A stretch of 64,000 bases of DNA from Paragorgia papillata (GCA_035771165.1 JAWNZC010000258.1:1487001-1551000); one strand, 5' to 3'; positions 11,036 through 22,463 are shown, counted from the first letter of the stretch. The notes: a model not told the origin generated them from the letters alone. Numbers and translations are program-made.

Positions 11036-11604
11036 CAGCGTTGCATATAGTGATCTGAGTTCAACAGCCATTAGACCCTACAATGGAAAAAAATCCCAAA
11101 ACATTAAGTATAATTAGTGTGCTGTATATGCAGTCTTTACAAATCGAAATGCAACAAGGTTAGTGTGCAGCCAACTATACAGCCAAATGGAATACTGTAT
11201 AGATGTACAACATTTTGAGCAACGGCTCTTCGTTACATAGAAATATTTGTCTCTGACATCTGACAAAGGGTCTACCTAGTACATACTTGAAATATCATGA
11301 ATTCTATATAAAGCCTGCTAATGGCTGAAACACTTATGGTTTGTGGCATTTGGGGTTGGTGATGGGCAACGTACATACTATTTCACCACTGATATATGCT
11401 TTGCAGAAAAATTATCTTTTATGTGTAAATGTACAGTATACAGTAGCTGAAACTAATTTAGTTTGACTCAATTATTTGTCAGTATACAATAATACAGTTC
11501 TAGATATGATACACAATGCCAAACACAAATATTAAAGTATACACTAAATCGAAGTAGTTGTTAAAACTGTTATCAATTGCTAATAATCATTTATTCTTAT
11601 TTAC
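11036..11604. other. 3' flank of the CxC/ATPase gene
   Basis: AT-rich, with no gene and no clear polyadenylation signal close to the stop codon. The end of a minus-strand coding-like exon begins at 11605. Confidence 0.4.
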
Positions 11605-11735
11605 CTTTGACATGCCTGAAATGTTAATCCCACAAGCAGGACATATGGACTGCAACAAATCAGTAGACAAAGACTCTATGTCATTCATCTTCAGATTCTG
11701 TGACTTTATTAATACATGTAGAACGGCAGGGTCAC
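11605..11735 (-). CDS. Candidate minus-strand exon with a CPACG motif
   Basis: On the minus strand a consensus acceptor (TTATCATTAAG) precedes an open frame of 43 codons ending at donor CAAAG/GTAAAT. It encodes LHVLIKSQNLKMNDIESLST followed by ICPACGINISG. The order (helical segment, then xCPACx) resembles the middle of KDZ transposases, but too little is present to be sure. The orientation is opposite to the KDZ exons downstream. Confidence 0.4.
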
Positions 11736-12009
11736 CTTAATGATAAAAATTAAATGTACATTATATATTACTTAATTTTTGTCAATGCTTTCTGGTTTTA
11801 TCTTCATTTTATGTAAGAGCTTCTCAACTTGTGAGAATTCCAAAAAATAATTTATATCTCTGTAGACATATCTCTATCTATGCTCTGGTCATCCTGTAAC
11901 AAGAAATTGCTGTACATTCTCAAAAAGCACCCGAAACAACACGCTGCCGAACGTTTTGCGCATGCGCGACGTCCACGCTTGTCCTCAGAAAAAGAGCGGG
12001 AAAACAATG

Positions 12010-12535
12010 AAATACAGGTAACAGCTTTCAAGTACTTAGGCAGCTAGCTACACAAGAGTGGAGATCTAGATCCGGAAGTGAGGGCAAGACTGCAGGGAAA
12101 TGGGAATGCCTGGAGGAATGTAAGTGTAATAATGTACAATAAGAGAACGCCAATGAAGCTAAGACAAGGATTAGGCCAGTTGGCATGTAAGGGGTGGAGA
12201 CATGGGCCATAAAATAATTACAGCTGAAGAAGCTGGAGGTTGCTGAGATGAAATGCCTGAGAGCAATCAGGAGTCACACTAAGAGTCAGGGTGAGAAATG
12301 AAGGACAAAGGTCAGACGAATAAGGGACAAGATACAAGAGAGCAGGCTGAGATGGTATGGGCATGTGAAGAGACGGGAGAACGATGATATTAGCATATGC
12401 ATGGCAGAAAGAGTGGAAAATGGTAGAAGACCAAGAAGGAGGCCGAGAGAAATAGATGGTTGGATTGTGTGAAGCAGCTGGATGGAAGAGTAGTGGACTT
12501 AGATGTGGTAGAAGACTGGGTACAAGTTGGAGGAT
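12010..12535 (+). pseudogene. Non-LTR retrotransposon (LINE) reverse transcriptase C-terminal fragment
   Basis: Translation in broken frames gives VTAFKYLGS, then GVETWAIK, then LKKLEVAEMKCLRAI, and IRDKIQESRLRWYGHVKRRE. These are hallmarks of the C-terminal tail of LINE RT ORFs (the RLRWYGHV.RR motif). Stops and frame changes interrupt it, so it is a dead fragment. The two minus-strand ORFs over this region are shadows. Confidence 0.75.
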
Positions 12536-12616
12536 GATAACGAGAAGACCCGACCCACCCAATTAAACTAGTAAATATAATCCACAAAGAAACTTTTATT
12601 GCCGAAAAACGGCGAA

Positions 12617-12921
12617 AATACAGTGTGTATAAAAAACCCTGAACCATTAGAAAACAACATGTTGTAGTAGTTTGAAAGCCCTAAGCACTTCGCTGAACCC
12701 ACAGATGCGTAAAACACACAGATGCGTAAAACACACGGTCTTATACACCTGGGAAATTAAGATAACTTGAAGTGTATGCATGGTGAAAGTATTTAAAAGC
12801 TTTTTCGCTTCGTTTAACTTATTGTGCTGATTAATTTATAACGCAGCGCTTTTAGGGCTTTCAAACTACTACAATAGGTTGTTTTCTAAGGGTTCAGTTT
12901 TTTTTCGATACACACTGTAGA
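12617..12921. mobile_element. Mariner-like MITE, CAGTGTGTATAAAAAA termini
   Basis: It has long inverted arms of about 70 bp: TACAGTGTGTATAAAAAACC at the left, mirrored by a right end TTCGATACACACTGTA. They are flanked by TA, as expected for Tc1/mariner-type targets. The arms share GAAAACAAC and TAGTAGTTTGAAAGCCCTAA. The centre has a tandem CACAGATGCGTAAAACA doublet at 12699-12734. Confidence 0.7.
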
Positions 12922-13080
12922 TGAAATAGACGACGATGAACATTATAAAAGTAAATTCTAGTATCCAGACGAGAAAGAAACAAGAAAACAACGCTAGTTC
13001 GGTGTTTTGACGAAGTTAAAGGAAGCGAAGACCAAGAAATACAAGATTGATTTTGAAATAAAAAGTGCCATATAATAAAC

Positions 13081-13222
13081 TACTTAATAACCTCGACCGT
13101 TCGGTCTTTACGGTAAAATATTAAACCTCGGTCTTGAGCATATTAACCTCGCTATCGCTCGGTCTATACAGCAAGACCTCAGTTTAATATTTTACCGTAA
13201 AGACCTCATTCTGTTATTAAGT
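13081..13222. mobile_element. Foldback MITE, TACTTAATAACCTCG termini
   Basis: The left arm TACTTAATAACCTCGACCG and the segment CTTTACGGTAAAATATTAAA are mirrored at the right by TTTAATATTTTACCGTAAAG and TTATTAAGTA. Non-coding. Confidence 0.7.
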
Positions 13223-13552
13223 ATTTAAAAACAGAGTTTTACATGGTTGTATCCACAAAGTTAATGAATTAACAATCTCAATCCATGCATCAGACATACA
13301 AGGCAAGTATAATACCAATATGATATCAACTGCTGCACACAATGTAATGGTTCCATTCAGCTTCAAGCAAATTTCGAAATTAACAAAATAAACCACACTA
13401 CATATTGATACATAGGTACTTATTAACACATACTTACCATTGATTTATTTTTTTATCTCAGATAAACGCTATTCTGCATCTCAGTGTTGTAAACTTTACT
13501 TGCCCTTGCAGCTGGGGCTATAATGGGTGGGATTGTTGCATCATCAACACGT

Positions 13553-13674
13553 CAATCATCTAATTCAACCTTCGTGTAAGTTGCCTTCTCTATCCAGTAA
13601 CGCTTATTTCTGTTAAGAAATTCCTGTAAAGGAATAGGCTCAGATTCTTCAGAGGATAGATTACTGTAGTCAAC
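13553..13674 (-). CDS. Candidate minus-strand terminal exon
   Basis: A polypyrimidine acceptor (TTTTTCTCCTTCAG) on the minus strand leads into an open frame encoding VDYSNLSSEESEPIPLQEFL and NRNKRYWIEKATYTKVELDD, then TGA. Codon use looks genuine, but I do not recognise the family. Its relation to the exon at 11605-11735 is unknown. Confidence 0.4.
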
Positions 13675-14105
13675 CTGAAGGAGAAAAACATTATTTACAC
13701 ATATTCCATCATACATACACATTAATTGTATTAATTATAACAACCAGTCTCTTGATAAACGAGGTTTGGAAAACACCTTTCTTGATAAACTTTTTGTTTA
13801 TATAGATCTTTCTTGATTAGACACCCTCCTTGATAAGCAGCTTAATTGTTTTCAAATGTTTATGCATGCCTTTTATAACAGACACTATTTGTGTTGAAAG
13901 TTCTCAACGACAATATAAATTGATAAAAACAACCTGTTGTCATAAAATTTTTTTGAGGATTAACAGGAACTTCTACATTGATTTCTAGTTCTCATTGACA
14001 TTACGATAAAAGCGTATAATGGCCAATTACTCGATTTCATAACAAATCACATCTGACAGCTAGGTTTTAACTAATATGTTCAAGGATTCTATTATACATT
14101 TGCCG

Positions 14106-14337
14106 AATCTCCGAGAAGCCAGTAGTTAGAAGTGGGGATATCTTGTAGAAGTGGGGATATCTCTATATGGTTTGCAATATATCCTATTCTTGCCCCATGT
14201 CCATTCATGCTTCTGTAGTCATCCAGCAAGGAATGCCAATATTCACCTACATCACCATTTTGGACATGAGATGCAATGCTGGTTGTTATTTGGAAACCTT
14301 TGTCATAAATAATGTATATAATATTTGAAACCAGTTT
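14106..14337 (-). CDS. Coding-like minus-strand segment, unrecognised
   Basis: An open frame of about 77 codons encodes VSNIIYIIYDKGFQITTSIA, then NGDVGEYWHSLLDDYRSMNG and a tail containing WLLGDSANV. A 17-bp tandem duplication (AGAAGTGGGGATATCT, 14129-14162) lies within it. It could be an exon of the same minus-strand gene as 13553-13674. No family is recognised. Confidence 0.35.
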
Positions 14338-14919
14338 ATAGCATTACAATGATCTCTCGTGATCGTTACAGTATATAGTTGTTTTCAACACTAAATAAGC
14401 CAATAGTTTTTCCTCTCTACATCTGGTAATCTGACATATCCAACATGATTAAATAATTGGGACTACTTTCGTGTTGTTATTATATTATTCAAACGATCAT
14501 AGTGGTAAGTCGAAAAGTGGGTATTAAATAATTAATTTTTTCCAAGCTTTTTCTTGGTTTTAAATTTTGCATTGGTTTTAAACTTTGCAGTCATGTTGAA
14601 ATTGGTTCGACAAACACTTTAAGGCAAGATAAATGTTGGGTTGTCCAGATTGTTTTTTAACAAATATTACTGCATGGTATATGACCAGGGACGTCGAGAG
14701 CCAGAACGGGCCCCAAGTCACCATTTTCATGCGGGCCCCCTCTGTTATTTCACCCAATACACCCGAAATCAATAGTATATATACTGACAAAATCATTGGC
14801 CGCGCCAGTATGTATACCAGGCTAAGGGATCCCCTCTGCTCCCCTCGTACGTATATCCGCTGCAAACACGATGTGGTGGCGCACATCTTTTCGATATTTC
14901 TTCATGTGTTGAACCAGAA

Positions 14920-15442
14920 ATGTCGAAGAGAAGAAAAAAACAGGATTTCTTAGAAGACATCACAACGTTTGAGTTTGATGATGTACACGTAAGCCCTTCT
15001 GGAAGACTAGTGGAAGAAAATAAACCTGTCGAACTTCATCTCTGGTTTTTCACAAAACAAACAAGAGGACAACGACGAGCCCAGTACCGATGATGCAAGT
15101 CAAAATTTCACAACGGGCATCGAAAACACTTACGACGATGTTGACAGTTTACTTGATTTTGAAGAAGAAGAAGAAGAAGAAGACGATGAACAAACAAACC
15201 TGTCAAAACACAACAAAAGAAAATTGAGACTTATGTCATCTTGGTGAACAAAACTGGACAGCATGCTTCTTTTTTACATGAAGTCATGCTGTATTCCTGA
15301 AGGTGCAACATGTAAGATATGTTCTGCAAGCAAGCCAGAATTTCAGTGCCACGATTGTGGACCTCAATCTTGCTTTTGTTTCCAATGTCTTGTTAACGTT
15401 CACCACAGGGCAAACTATTATCATGCTCCTGAAAAGTGGCAG
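14920..15442 (+). pseudogene. KDZ transposase N-terminal exon with CxC2 cluster, disrupted
   Basis: It starts MSKRRKKQDFLEDITTFEFD from the ATG at 14920, then must shift frame near 15020-15032 to continue NFISGFSQNKQEDNDEPSTD, an acidic Glu/Asp run (15160-15190), and MSSW. A TGA at 15245-15247 interrupts the frame before IPEGATCKICSASKPEFQCH, DCGPQ and HHRANYYHAPEKWQ. The C-x2-C...C-x2-C...H...H pattern ending in HAPExW is the CxC2 cluster of KDZ transposases. It ends at a donor (CAG/GTAGAG). Two disablements make it a pseudogene unless they are assembly errors. Confidence 0.65.
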
Positions 15443-15894
15443 GTAGAGTGTTGTCCAATACATGTACTTTTATTACAGATTTTTTAACTTCGTGTCTCAA
15501 TAAATCATCTGGTGTCAGCTACAGTAAAAGTGTAAGTTAGAAGCCATTTAGCCTGCTAAATATGCTTTGTCCCTAGTCCAGTAACTAAAATTTGGTTTGG
15601 GACAACCACAATCAGTGACAAAAGTGTTGGGACACTTCAACCTAAAGGACAATATTTTCCGCTCCAATTATCCCCGGCAATGTTGGTGACTCTTTAGGCG
15701 TTCGTTTCAACGCTCACTGAGTTATTTTCTTTATATTGTAAAAAATGCCGCTACATCCAACTTAGGAGCGTACTTTAAAGCCAATAAAGCTAAAGCAATG
15801 TTATAGTAGATTAAATAAACTATTTCTGTGCAAAATTCAGTAAGGAAATATGATATTCAATAGTCAAAATGACCCCCTGTTGTGCGTGTGTTCT
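15443..15894. other. Intronic filler after KDZ exon
   Basis: No gene seen. It contains transposon-end-like sequence (TTTGGGACAACC, GTGTTGGGACACTTC) that resembles Tc1/mariner-type termini without a definable pair. Confidence 0.3.
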
Positions 15895-16325
15895 GTCCAC
15901 GGTTCTCACTACGGTTCTCACCAGAAAAACATGTATTAGAACGACGATTGTGGTTTAAAATGACATTTTCTACACACCCACCTTGTGATATGTTAGTTTT
16001 CAATAAAAAAATAATGCATATTTACAATTCACGCTTTTCAAATGCGTTTTTTATAACGATGCTCGCTATATTTATATAAATAACTTGATGTTATACTATC
16101 TCTTTATACTGCGGAAGTGAGAACCGTCGCCGATTTACCTCTAAATTATTTTATTTTGTCGATGCAATACCGGTTAAAAATCATTAAATGTAAAGTATAC
16201 CATGTAGATGATACTAGAAAACAGCAGCACTGACTATTTGTAAAGAAACAAGCGTAAATTAGCAAACCAACGTCCACGGTGTTCAGTGAGCACCGTGGTG
16301 AGAACCGTTGGTGAGAACCGTGGAC
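15895..16325. mobile_element. MITE with GTCCACGGTTCTCAC termini
   Basis: The left end GTCCACGGTTCTCACTACGG is mirrored at the right by a segment ending GTGAGAACCGTGGAC. GTGAGAACCGT recurs about five times in either strand, including at 16116. Non-coding. Confidence 0.6.
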
Positions 16326-16548
16326 GTGGTGACATTTGTCATGACAACCGTACAACCGTTGTATGACGTTATATCTCTCTAATAATTTTCCGCAAATATT
16401 TCGCGTTTTACCTTAGTATGTATTAGTAATGTTGTACGTAATATGGTTACTAATGAAAACCTAGAACAAATTTCAATATGTCTTGTCCCTTTCGTGCCTT
16501 TAATAGACGTTGGTAGACGTTTAGAATTTCGGATTTTTTAAACCTACA

Positions 16549-16796
16549 ATCATGGCCAAAAACCCTAGGACAGTTCGTAAAAACCACTACGCATTCGAAG
16601 TTGCCCCCCTTCCCCCCTTCAATGTTGCCATTCTATTGCTCTTTTTCGTCGTTATATCACACCAAGTATAAAATGAAACAACATTGATGGAGGGGGGAGG
16701 GGAGAGATTGTTAGGTAAGGATTCAAGGCGATATATTATAGTTTTTCTTGTGCGAGGCTACCAGACTCTTCATTTGCACTGCTGTCCCAATTATTT
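16549..16796. mobile_element. MITE with ACAATCATGGCC termini (Tc1/mariner-like)
   Basis: Left ACAATCATGGCCAAAAACCC is mirrored by right GGCCATGATTGT, with inner CTAGGACAG matched by CTGTCCC. About 130 bp from the left end are repeated almost exactly at 18138-18268. No clear TA duplication. Confidence 0.6.
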
Positions 16797-17029
16797 ATGG
16801 CCATGATTGTCTGAGGTGAACAATGATGTATAGGCAAGCAATACTTTGGTGCTCGTCTAACATATTTTGTTCGAAGTTGTTCTACTATTCCTTATCATTT
16901 GCCTGTGCCACTTACAAAGATACATGTGCAACACTAGCGTCTAATCGGTTATAATTACCATTTAATTGACTAATTATCAATAGTAACCAATTTTTCGAAA
17001 GAAGGGATACCGGACAAGATATTGAGAGA

Positions 17030-17115
17030 GGAAGAGTGGGAAAGAGAGAGAGATAGCGGGTAGAGAGGGACAGACAGAGACAGAAGGATACAAAGAGAGA
17101 CAGAAAGAGACAAAC
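17030..17115. repeat. Purine-rich (GA/GACA)n low-complexity tract
   Basis: Irregular AGAG, GACAGA and AAGAGAGA repeats on one strand. No coding potential. Confidence 0.8.
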
Positions 17116-18137
17116 AGGATATGTTACCTGATATCCTCTATTATATATTTATACTTAACAAAGGCACAATTCTCCCACTTCATTTCTCCCCCCAAAATCG
17201 TTGTAAAATGCAAAGTTAAAACTCCAATTAAATTTCTTTTTCATTCAAGTGCATTGTTTGTGTCTGCAGCGTGTTATTCTCTATTTACTGCAGCTCGCAC
17301 GTTAAGATATCTAAGTTTTCTGACATTTCTCCCTTCTGCGACCATCTATAAATAAACGATACAAACTAACTTTATTGTCGTCACGGAGAAATGTTGGGAA
17401 AAGCGTATATCGTTATATTTTAGCACCAAAATCACACTAAAACACATCATACACACTTCATATAACTCATGTAAATTTAATTTACAAGTATAAACGAAAA
17501 CTGGCAACACTATTTACATAAATGTTAGGGAGAAATGTCATAATATCACAGAAGGAAGCTCATCAGCAGCGACCTATTATCGTATTACGTAAACTTTAAA
17601 TGACGTAAACGAAGCCGAAATGCAGGAAACTGAATAAGGGTATTATAAGATTTATACGTGTTAGTACAAACAGAAATAAGTTCATTAATGCGCTTAAACG
17701 GCGTTAACGTTTTCACAAAGAAAAGCAGCGAAGCAACGAGGACATGGGGACATTCGAATCTGACACGACTCGGGACTGACCTTCCAAAAGTTAAAGAAAC
17801 GCCATCTGATATTCATCATTTCAGTGTTTACTCTGTCGATGGAGTCGGACTTTATTAGCGTCATTGGAGCGTCGGCCGTCGCGAAGAATGGTGTATCGCT
17901 ATTTAGTTCCAAATCACGCTTACAAAAATTATTCGCTGCAGGAAAATGGACTATAACCCCTTCCAATGCCGAAATACAATATGCAGCCGAAATAAAATAT
18001 GCATTAAAAAAAACACGTTTTGAAACATTTTAGGATCGTAGTAAACTTTTGTCTAACGATATAGAGACAAATAATACCTTTTCTTGTTTAAAATGTCGTA
18101 AAAATGCAACGAATCTAGGAGAATCTCTATACAGACA

Positions 18138-18268
18138 ATCATGGCCAAAAACCCTAGGACAGTTCGTAAAAACCACTACGCATTCGAAGTTGCCCCCCTT
18201 CCCCCCTTCAATGTTGCCATTCTATTGCTCTTTTTTGTCGTTATATCACACCAAGTATAAAATGAAAC
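18138..18268. repeat. Second copy of the ACAATCATGGCC repeat end
   Basis: Nearly identical over about 130 bp to 16550-16680, in direct orientation, 1.59 kb apart. It may be a solo end of the same MITE family. Confidence 0.75.
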
Positions 18269-18809
18269 AATATATAGGGAGGGGGAGGGAGGGATATAAT
18301 TTACTACCAAAATAATTGGAAGAAATATTAGGTAAGTACCAACAATGCGAGATGTCCCAAGGTATTTTGTCACTGATTGTAGTTTAATCAATAGCCTTGT
18401 CAATGCATGGTACAGTACAACCAATTTAAATATTCTGTTTGGACTAATGGAGCACAGTGACCAGAGAGAATGTAGCGGTGGCGTTGCGTCGGTATGTTTC
18501 AGGTTGCGTAGGCAGTATCTGTTTCGGTGGCGGCATTTTGAAAATATTTCAGTTCTTTTGTTTAGGAGGTCTTTAGAATCGGCTTTCATTATACACATTT
18601 TTTCTTCGAGGCACAAATTGCATCTTTTATCCCCGCTTTTGTAGGATCTTGCGCGCTTCAAAATCACCTTTTGTAATCACCTAATCACCTTTATCCGTCT
18701 TCAGTTTCCAAATATAGCTTGATAGGGCCGTTTCTTTCGAATATCTCGCGTCACGGAATGATTTCGTGTGATTGTTGTAGCGAGTTTTAAAAGAGTTTGC
18801 ACTCATGCC

Positions 18810-20389
18810 CAGGGTTCCAAATGAGCTATTTTTTGTGCCTGGGGTTCAGCGATTGAAAAATTGATAGCCTAATTTCAGTTTCACAAGTGGGTGTGGCAGT
18901 GGGTGTGGCCGTGGTGCAAATGCCAAAACCATTAACCACATTGAAACAAGTAATAAGAAACTAACTAAGTATATTTTCTCTTTTTTATTGTACATTACTA
19001 CATATATACCCAATTATACTTTTTATATACGTTTTCTATTGACAATAAAATTATTTTATGGGGTTTTGTTATTAAATAACAATTCATAGTGCCTCAAGAA
19101 AAACAGAGAAAATAGTTACGCAGAAAATACGCATGAAAACCTTCTTTTATCAGTCAGCAAGTAGGCATTAACGCTGATCCCACGCTTCCGGCCATTCTAC
19201 AGTGACGCAAATTTTAAAATTATAAACCAAAGGTCGTCTATCCCAGTATTGCGCTTGTCTTGTATGCGTAAAACATAGCAGGTAATCATACCTACTGACT
19301 GCGCAAGCATCGATGTCTAACATCCACCGACCAAATGCTAGATTATAATAGAAAATGCGATGAAAGCATGTCTGTCTCGCTGTCAAGGTTTTTAAGTGCT
19401 CTTTTGGAGCTTTGAATTATTATATTTCTCATCTGTCAGCCTGTTTGCGATAATAGAATCTTGTGACCTCGAAACACTCGCTATTCGCTATCTTGACCTG
19501 AATACTACCCCGGAATGTTAAAACCAAAACACGTCAATACTATTTACTACCCTGATAATTTGAAATAGCGGGATTCTACTATGCTTCTCAGCCTTCTATT
19601 AAATTAAACTATAATGAATGCGGCAACAACAGTTTTCTAGTGCTATGGATATAAATCGATGAAAAAGAGCTGACTACCGAGTCATTTAAGACAAGAGGTG
19701 AATTAAGATGTACATCATCTACGTAAATACTTATCTACTGCGTCTGAAATGCAATATTCCGCAGATTATTCCATATAAACCTGTAAATTTCATTCCTTAT
19801 TCAATAACCTCTTACCTCCAATCCAGAATACTGGTCGTGAGTACTGACAAAACAAAGAACATCTGCGGACCAGGATGGATAAACAATGATTTATTCAGTG
19901 CATATCATGCTATTATGCTATACGTGATAATCTGAAGCGTAGAGAGTCGAGCGAGACTAACGGCCTGAGAACGTCCTAGTTTTTTAGGCGTAGAGCCTGA
20001 GAACGTCCTAGAATTGACAAAAACTAGGACGTTTCCAGTCTTTTGCACCCAAAACTAGGACGTCCCCAGACTCCAAGCTTGGCAGCCGGAAGGCAATGAC
20101 GTCTATAACGCGGATGTGTTGACATATAAAGATGAGTCAAGGTGTTGGGTTGCATGGTGTTGGGATTAATAAATTAAACAAACAGCAGGATATTATAGAA
20201 CAAAAAGCTATTAAAATCTGCTAACTATGGACATTATAATTTATATTTGATATGTTTTACACTGTATTGCTTAAAAACTAGACAACCTAATTTATACTTT
20301 CTGCTTGCCTAGTTTTTAATTTTTTTGCCTAAATTTGAGAAACCTGTACTTGGGGTTCTCAGGCACAACTGAGCTCATTTGGAACCCTG
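18810..20389. mobile_element. hAT-like non-autonomous element inserted in the Penelope-like element
   Basis: It starts CAGGGTTCCAAATGAGCT and ends with the inverse (AGCTCATTTGGAACCCTG). The flanks are a perfect 7-bp direct repeat TCATGCC (18803-18809, 20390-20396). CAGGG termini suggest the hAT superfamily, although hAT normally makes 8-bp duplications. It interrupts the GIY-YIG reading frame. No transposase is recognisable inside; it includes an internal hairpin at about 19965-20075 built on AACTAGGACGT. Confidence 0.75.
19965..20075. repeat. Inverted/direct repeat cluster, AACTAGGACGT
   Basis: CTGAGAACGTCCTAG occurs twice in direct orientation, and AACTAGGACGT twice in the opposite orientation, making a strong hairpin inside the hAT-like element. 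Confidence 0.7.
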
Positions 20390-21068
20390 TCATGCCAATG
20401 TATTTTTTTGTTGTCGTATCGTCGTTTGTGCTAACTTCGGCCTGGTAAATTAAGTTCGTGGCGAGGCAGTTTCCTTGTAGAGGGCAGCCATCCTTGTTTC
20501 GGCAATTGCAGCTGGTTTCGTCAGAATTAGTGTTGTCGTTGTTTAGTTTCGAAAAGATACGGGCGTTGTGTTTGTTGATAATACTTCTCATGTTGCCCAT
20601 GCAACTGTAGCTAACTTTAATCGTGTTTCTGTTGAGTATTTTGCTTAACTTGTTGCAATCCGGGAAGTGCTTATCAAATAAGACTGAGAAATTTTCTGCC
20701 TACATTTGTTTTTACGTTTTTGCTAAAAGGTGGGTTAAACCAAATTATATTTCTGGACCTTTTTCTTTTCTGACTTTCGGATGAAGGAGGCGGTGTATCG
20801 TTGGGGATGTATTCGATGCCGGATTGGAAGCTACTGCGTTTTAGTGCGTCGTTGAAGACAGGTGCTGCCTGTTGGAAGGTGGATTGGTCAGATGAAAGTT
20901 TTGAAATTCTTTGGCTGATGGACTTCGGTAGTTGTTTGATGATGGATGGTGGGTGGTCAGAATGGCTGTTGATGTAGAGCATATCGTAGTTTGGTTTCTT
21001 GTAGGGTTGAAATTTCTCGTCGTCCAGGGACCAGGTTTAGTGTAATGTCTAGGAAGTTGACGATTTTC

Positions 21069-21156
21069 TCTCGTCGTATACGAACTAATAGCCAACTCGG
21101 CGAAGCACCTCGTTGGCTATGAGCTCATATACGACTCGAGCTCATGGTATAACTGT

Positions 21157-21159
<3 letters not shown>
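21069..21159. repeat. Truncated inverted copy of the AACAGTTATACCAT foldback
   Basis: Reverse complement of most of 1653-1759. It abuts the 5' break of the Penelope-like fragment and the following (AT)n tract. Confidence 0.75.

Positions 21160-21160
<1 letters not shown>

Positions 21161-21191
<31 letters not shown>
21161..21191. repeat. (AT)n microsatellite
   Basis: About 15 AT units. Confidence 0.9.
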
Positions 21192-21193
<2 letters not shown>

Positions 21194-21389
21194 TACCCTT
21201 GAGGCAGTTTGAGCACTCTGGCCCTATACCACCTCATGCTGTCTAGATGTGCACTACTTACAAAGAAGTTGGGTAGAGGCACAAGGTGATAGCTGAGTGC
21301 CTTTACACTTCTTTATTATATGGAGAAGAGTATTTTAGTAGCAACTAAAACACTGGTAGAATCCATTCACATTAGATAGTTGCTCAAAC

Positions 21390-21494
21390 ATATGGATTTT
21401 ATGTTCTTGTGGTAAGAGCAATACAGTATGTCAGTCATTTGCTACGCTCACTCGCAGAGATATTGTCCTTGCCACTCGAACATAAAATCCATAT
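21390..21494. repeat. Short inverted repeat, TATGGATTTTATGTTC
   Basis: TATGGATTTTATGTTC at 21390 is mirrored by GAACATAAAATCCATA at 21479. Small hairpin upstream of the long (AT)n tract. Confidence 0.65.
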
Positions 21495-21525
21495 CTTCTC
21501 ACCACTGTGTAATTTCCCCTTTATA

Positions 21526-21626
<101 letters not shown>

Positions 21627-21701
21627 TATATGCACTGTATATGGAGTTTACTGTATATTAACTATATTTATCTTGAATTGGTGTTTGTGTCTCAATTTTA
21701 G

Positions 21702-21908
21702 GTTTTCAACACGAGTACCAAGTTGCATTTTGTGGCTGCAAGACTGAAGCATGTACATTAGTTGAGTTAGACCTCTGGCCTGCTTCACCAACTAATCCTG
21801 TGATGGCCTTTACATTTTCATTAATGGAGCAGATAGAAGTTTTTTCTCATTGCAAAAGTGTCTTGTAAGCAGTTTTGTGAATCTCTACCTAACTTTTCAA
21901 ATTTTCCA
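21702..21908 (+). pseudogene. KDZ transposase exon (C-x-C, PASPTNP region)
   Basis: After acceptor CTCAATTTTAG it encodes FQHEYQVAFCGCKTEACTLV and LWPASPTNPVMAFTFSLMEQ. This is the KDZ segment in which an FCxC motif precedes a PATP.P.aFtF motif. One extra A in the run at 21854-21857 breaks the frame; the following frame CKQFCESLPNFSNFP runs to donor CCA/GTAAGA at 21908/21909, phase 0. Same strand as 14920-15442, but the exons between are missing. Confidence 0.7.
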
Positions 21909-22072
21909 GTAAGATTTAATGCTATTTCAGGGCTACTATATTGTGCATTACCATACTGCAGTGTTCTACCAAAGCCAGTTTTACTGGCATTAGTTCTTTT
22001 TCTGTACAACCATGTGGGTTGTTGATTGTAATGGTTCAAAATTTATATTTTCTTTATATTAATTATTACTAG

Positions 22073-22144
22073 AGAACGGAGGTCGTAATCAGTTTTGCTA
22101 ATAACATATCCCATAATGAAGAAATCCTTCAGGAAGAGATCAAG
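22073..22144 (+). CDS. Candidate small KDZ exon
   Basis: Acceptor ATTATTACTAG and donor AAG/GTACTG enclose exactly 24 open codons (RTEVVISFANN...EEILQEEIK), phase 0 at both ends. This fits the exons before (21702-21908) and after (22617-22663). The family match is positional only. Confidence 0.4.
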
Positions 22145-22223
22145 GTACTGTACCGTAGTGTATTTACCACCAATATATTATGCATTATAAATAGATGTAC
22201 TATACTGTATAGGTATATTATGC

Positions 22224-22226
<3 letters not shown>

Positions 22227-22258
<32 letters not shown>
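22227..22258. repeat. (AT)n microsatellite
   Basis: About 16 AT units in the KDZ intron. Confidence 0.9.
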
Positions 22259-22261
<3 letters not shown>

Positions 22262-22320
22262 AAAACTAAAGGAGTACTGACTGAAGGATAAAGAGGGCTC
22301 AATACTTAAAAAAGTAGTGC

Positions 22321-22463
22321 GGAATATAATATAATATAATATAAACTTAAAATGTCTTGTGTCGCTACTCGGAGTTTCATGCGTTCATGTGGCGTTTATG
22401 CGCATAAACGCGTGAAACTCCGAGTAGCGACACAAGATGTTTTAAGTTTATATTATATTATAT
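22321..22463. mobile_element. Foldback element, AGTTTCATGCG... hairpin
   Basis: A nearly perfect hairpin: AATATAATATAATATAAACTT and TGTCTTGTGTCGCTACTCGG at the left are mirrored at the right by CCGAGTAGCGACACAAGA and AAGTTTATATTATATTATAT, with a small GTTTATGCGCATAAAC centre. Confidence 0.75.

Larger units (their letters stand above)
18500..21072 (-). pseudogene. Penelope-like retroelement: RT C-terminus plus GIY-YIG, split by an insertion
   Basis: Read on the minus strand from about 21072: a short IVNFLDITLNL frame, then YINSHSDHPPSIIKQLPKSI, then RISKLSSDQSTFQQAAPVF (RT C-terminal tail), then YSCMGNMRSIINKHNAR, a CNCRNKDGCPLQGNC cysteine knuckle and KKYIGM (YIG of the GIY-YIG nuclease). 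The frame resumes at 18809 with SANSFKTRYNNHTKSF and YIWKLK, then a C-terminal CNLCLEEK segment near 18600. Between lies a 1580-bp CAGGG element (18810-20389) flanked by TCATGCC repeats. Frame changes also occur near 20960-21040 and 18660-18700. 5' truncated, as usual for such elements. Confidence 0.8.

Noticed and set aside
12028..12647. Three minus-strand ORFs
   Set aside because: Shadows of the plus-strand LINE RT tail, which has recognisable RLRWYGHV motifs.
14686..14730. CAGGGACGTCGAGAGCC as a hAT terminus
   Set aside because: Only one end was found; no matching inverted end or target duplication in the vicinity.
18176..18667. 163-codon minus-strand ORF as a gene of its own
   Set aside because: Its first part is the C-terminus of the Penelope-like ORF; the rest runs into an unrelated repeat copy (18138-18268).
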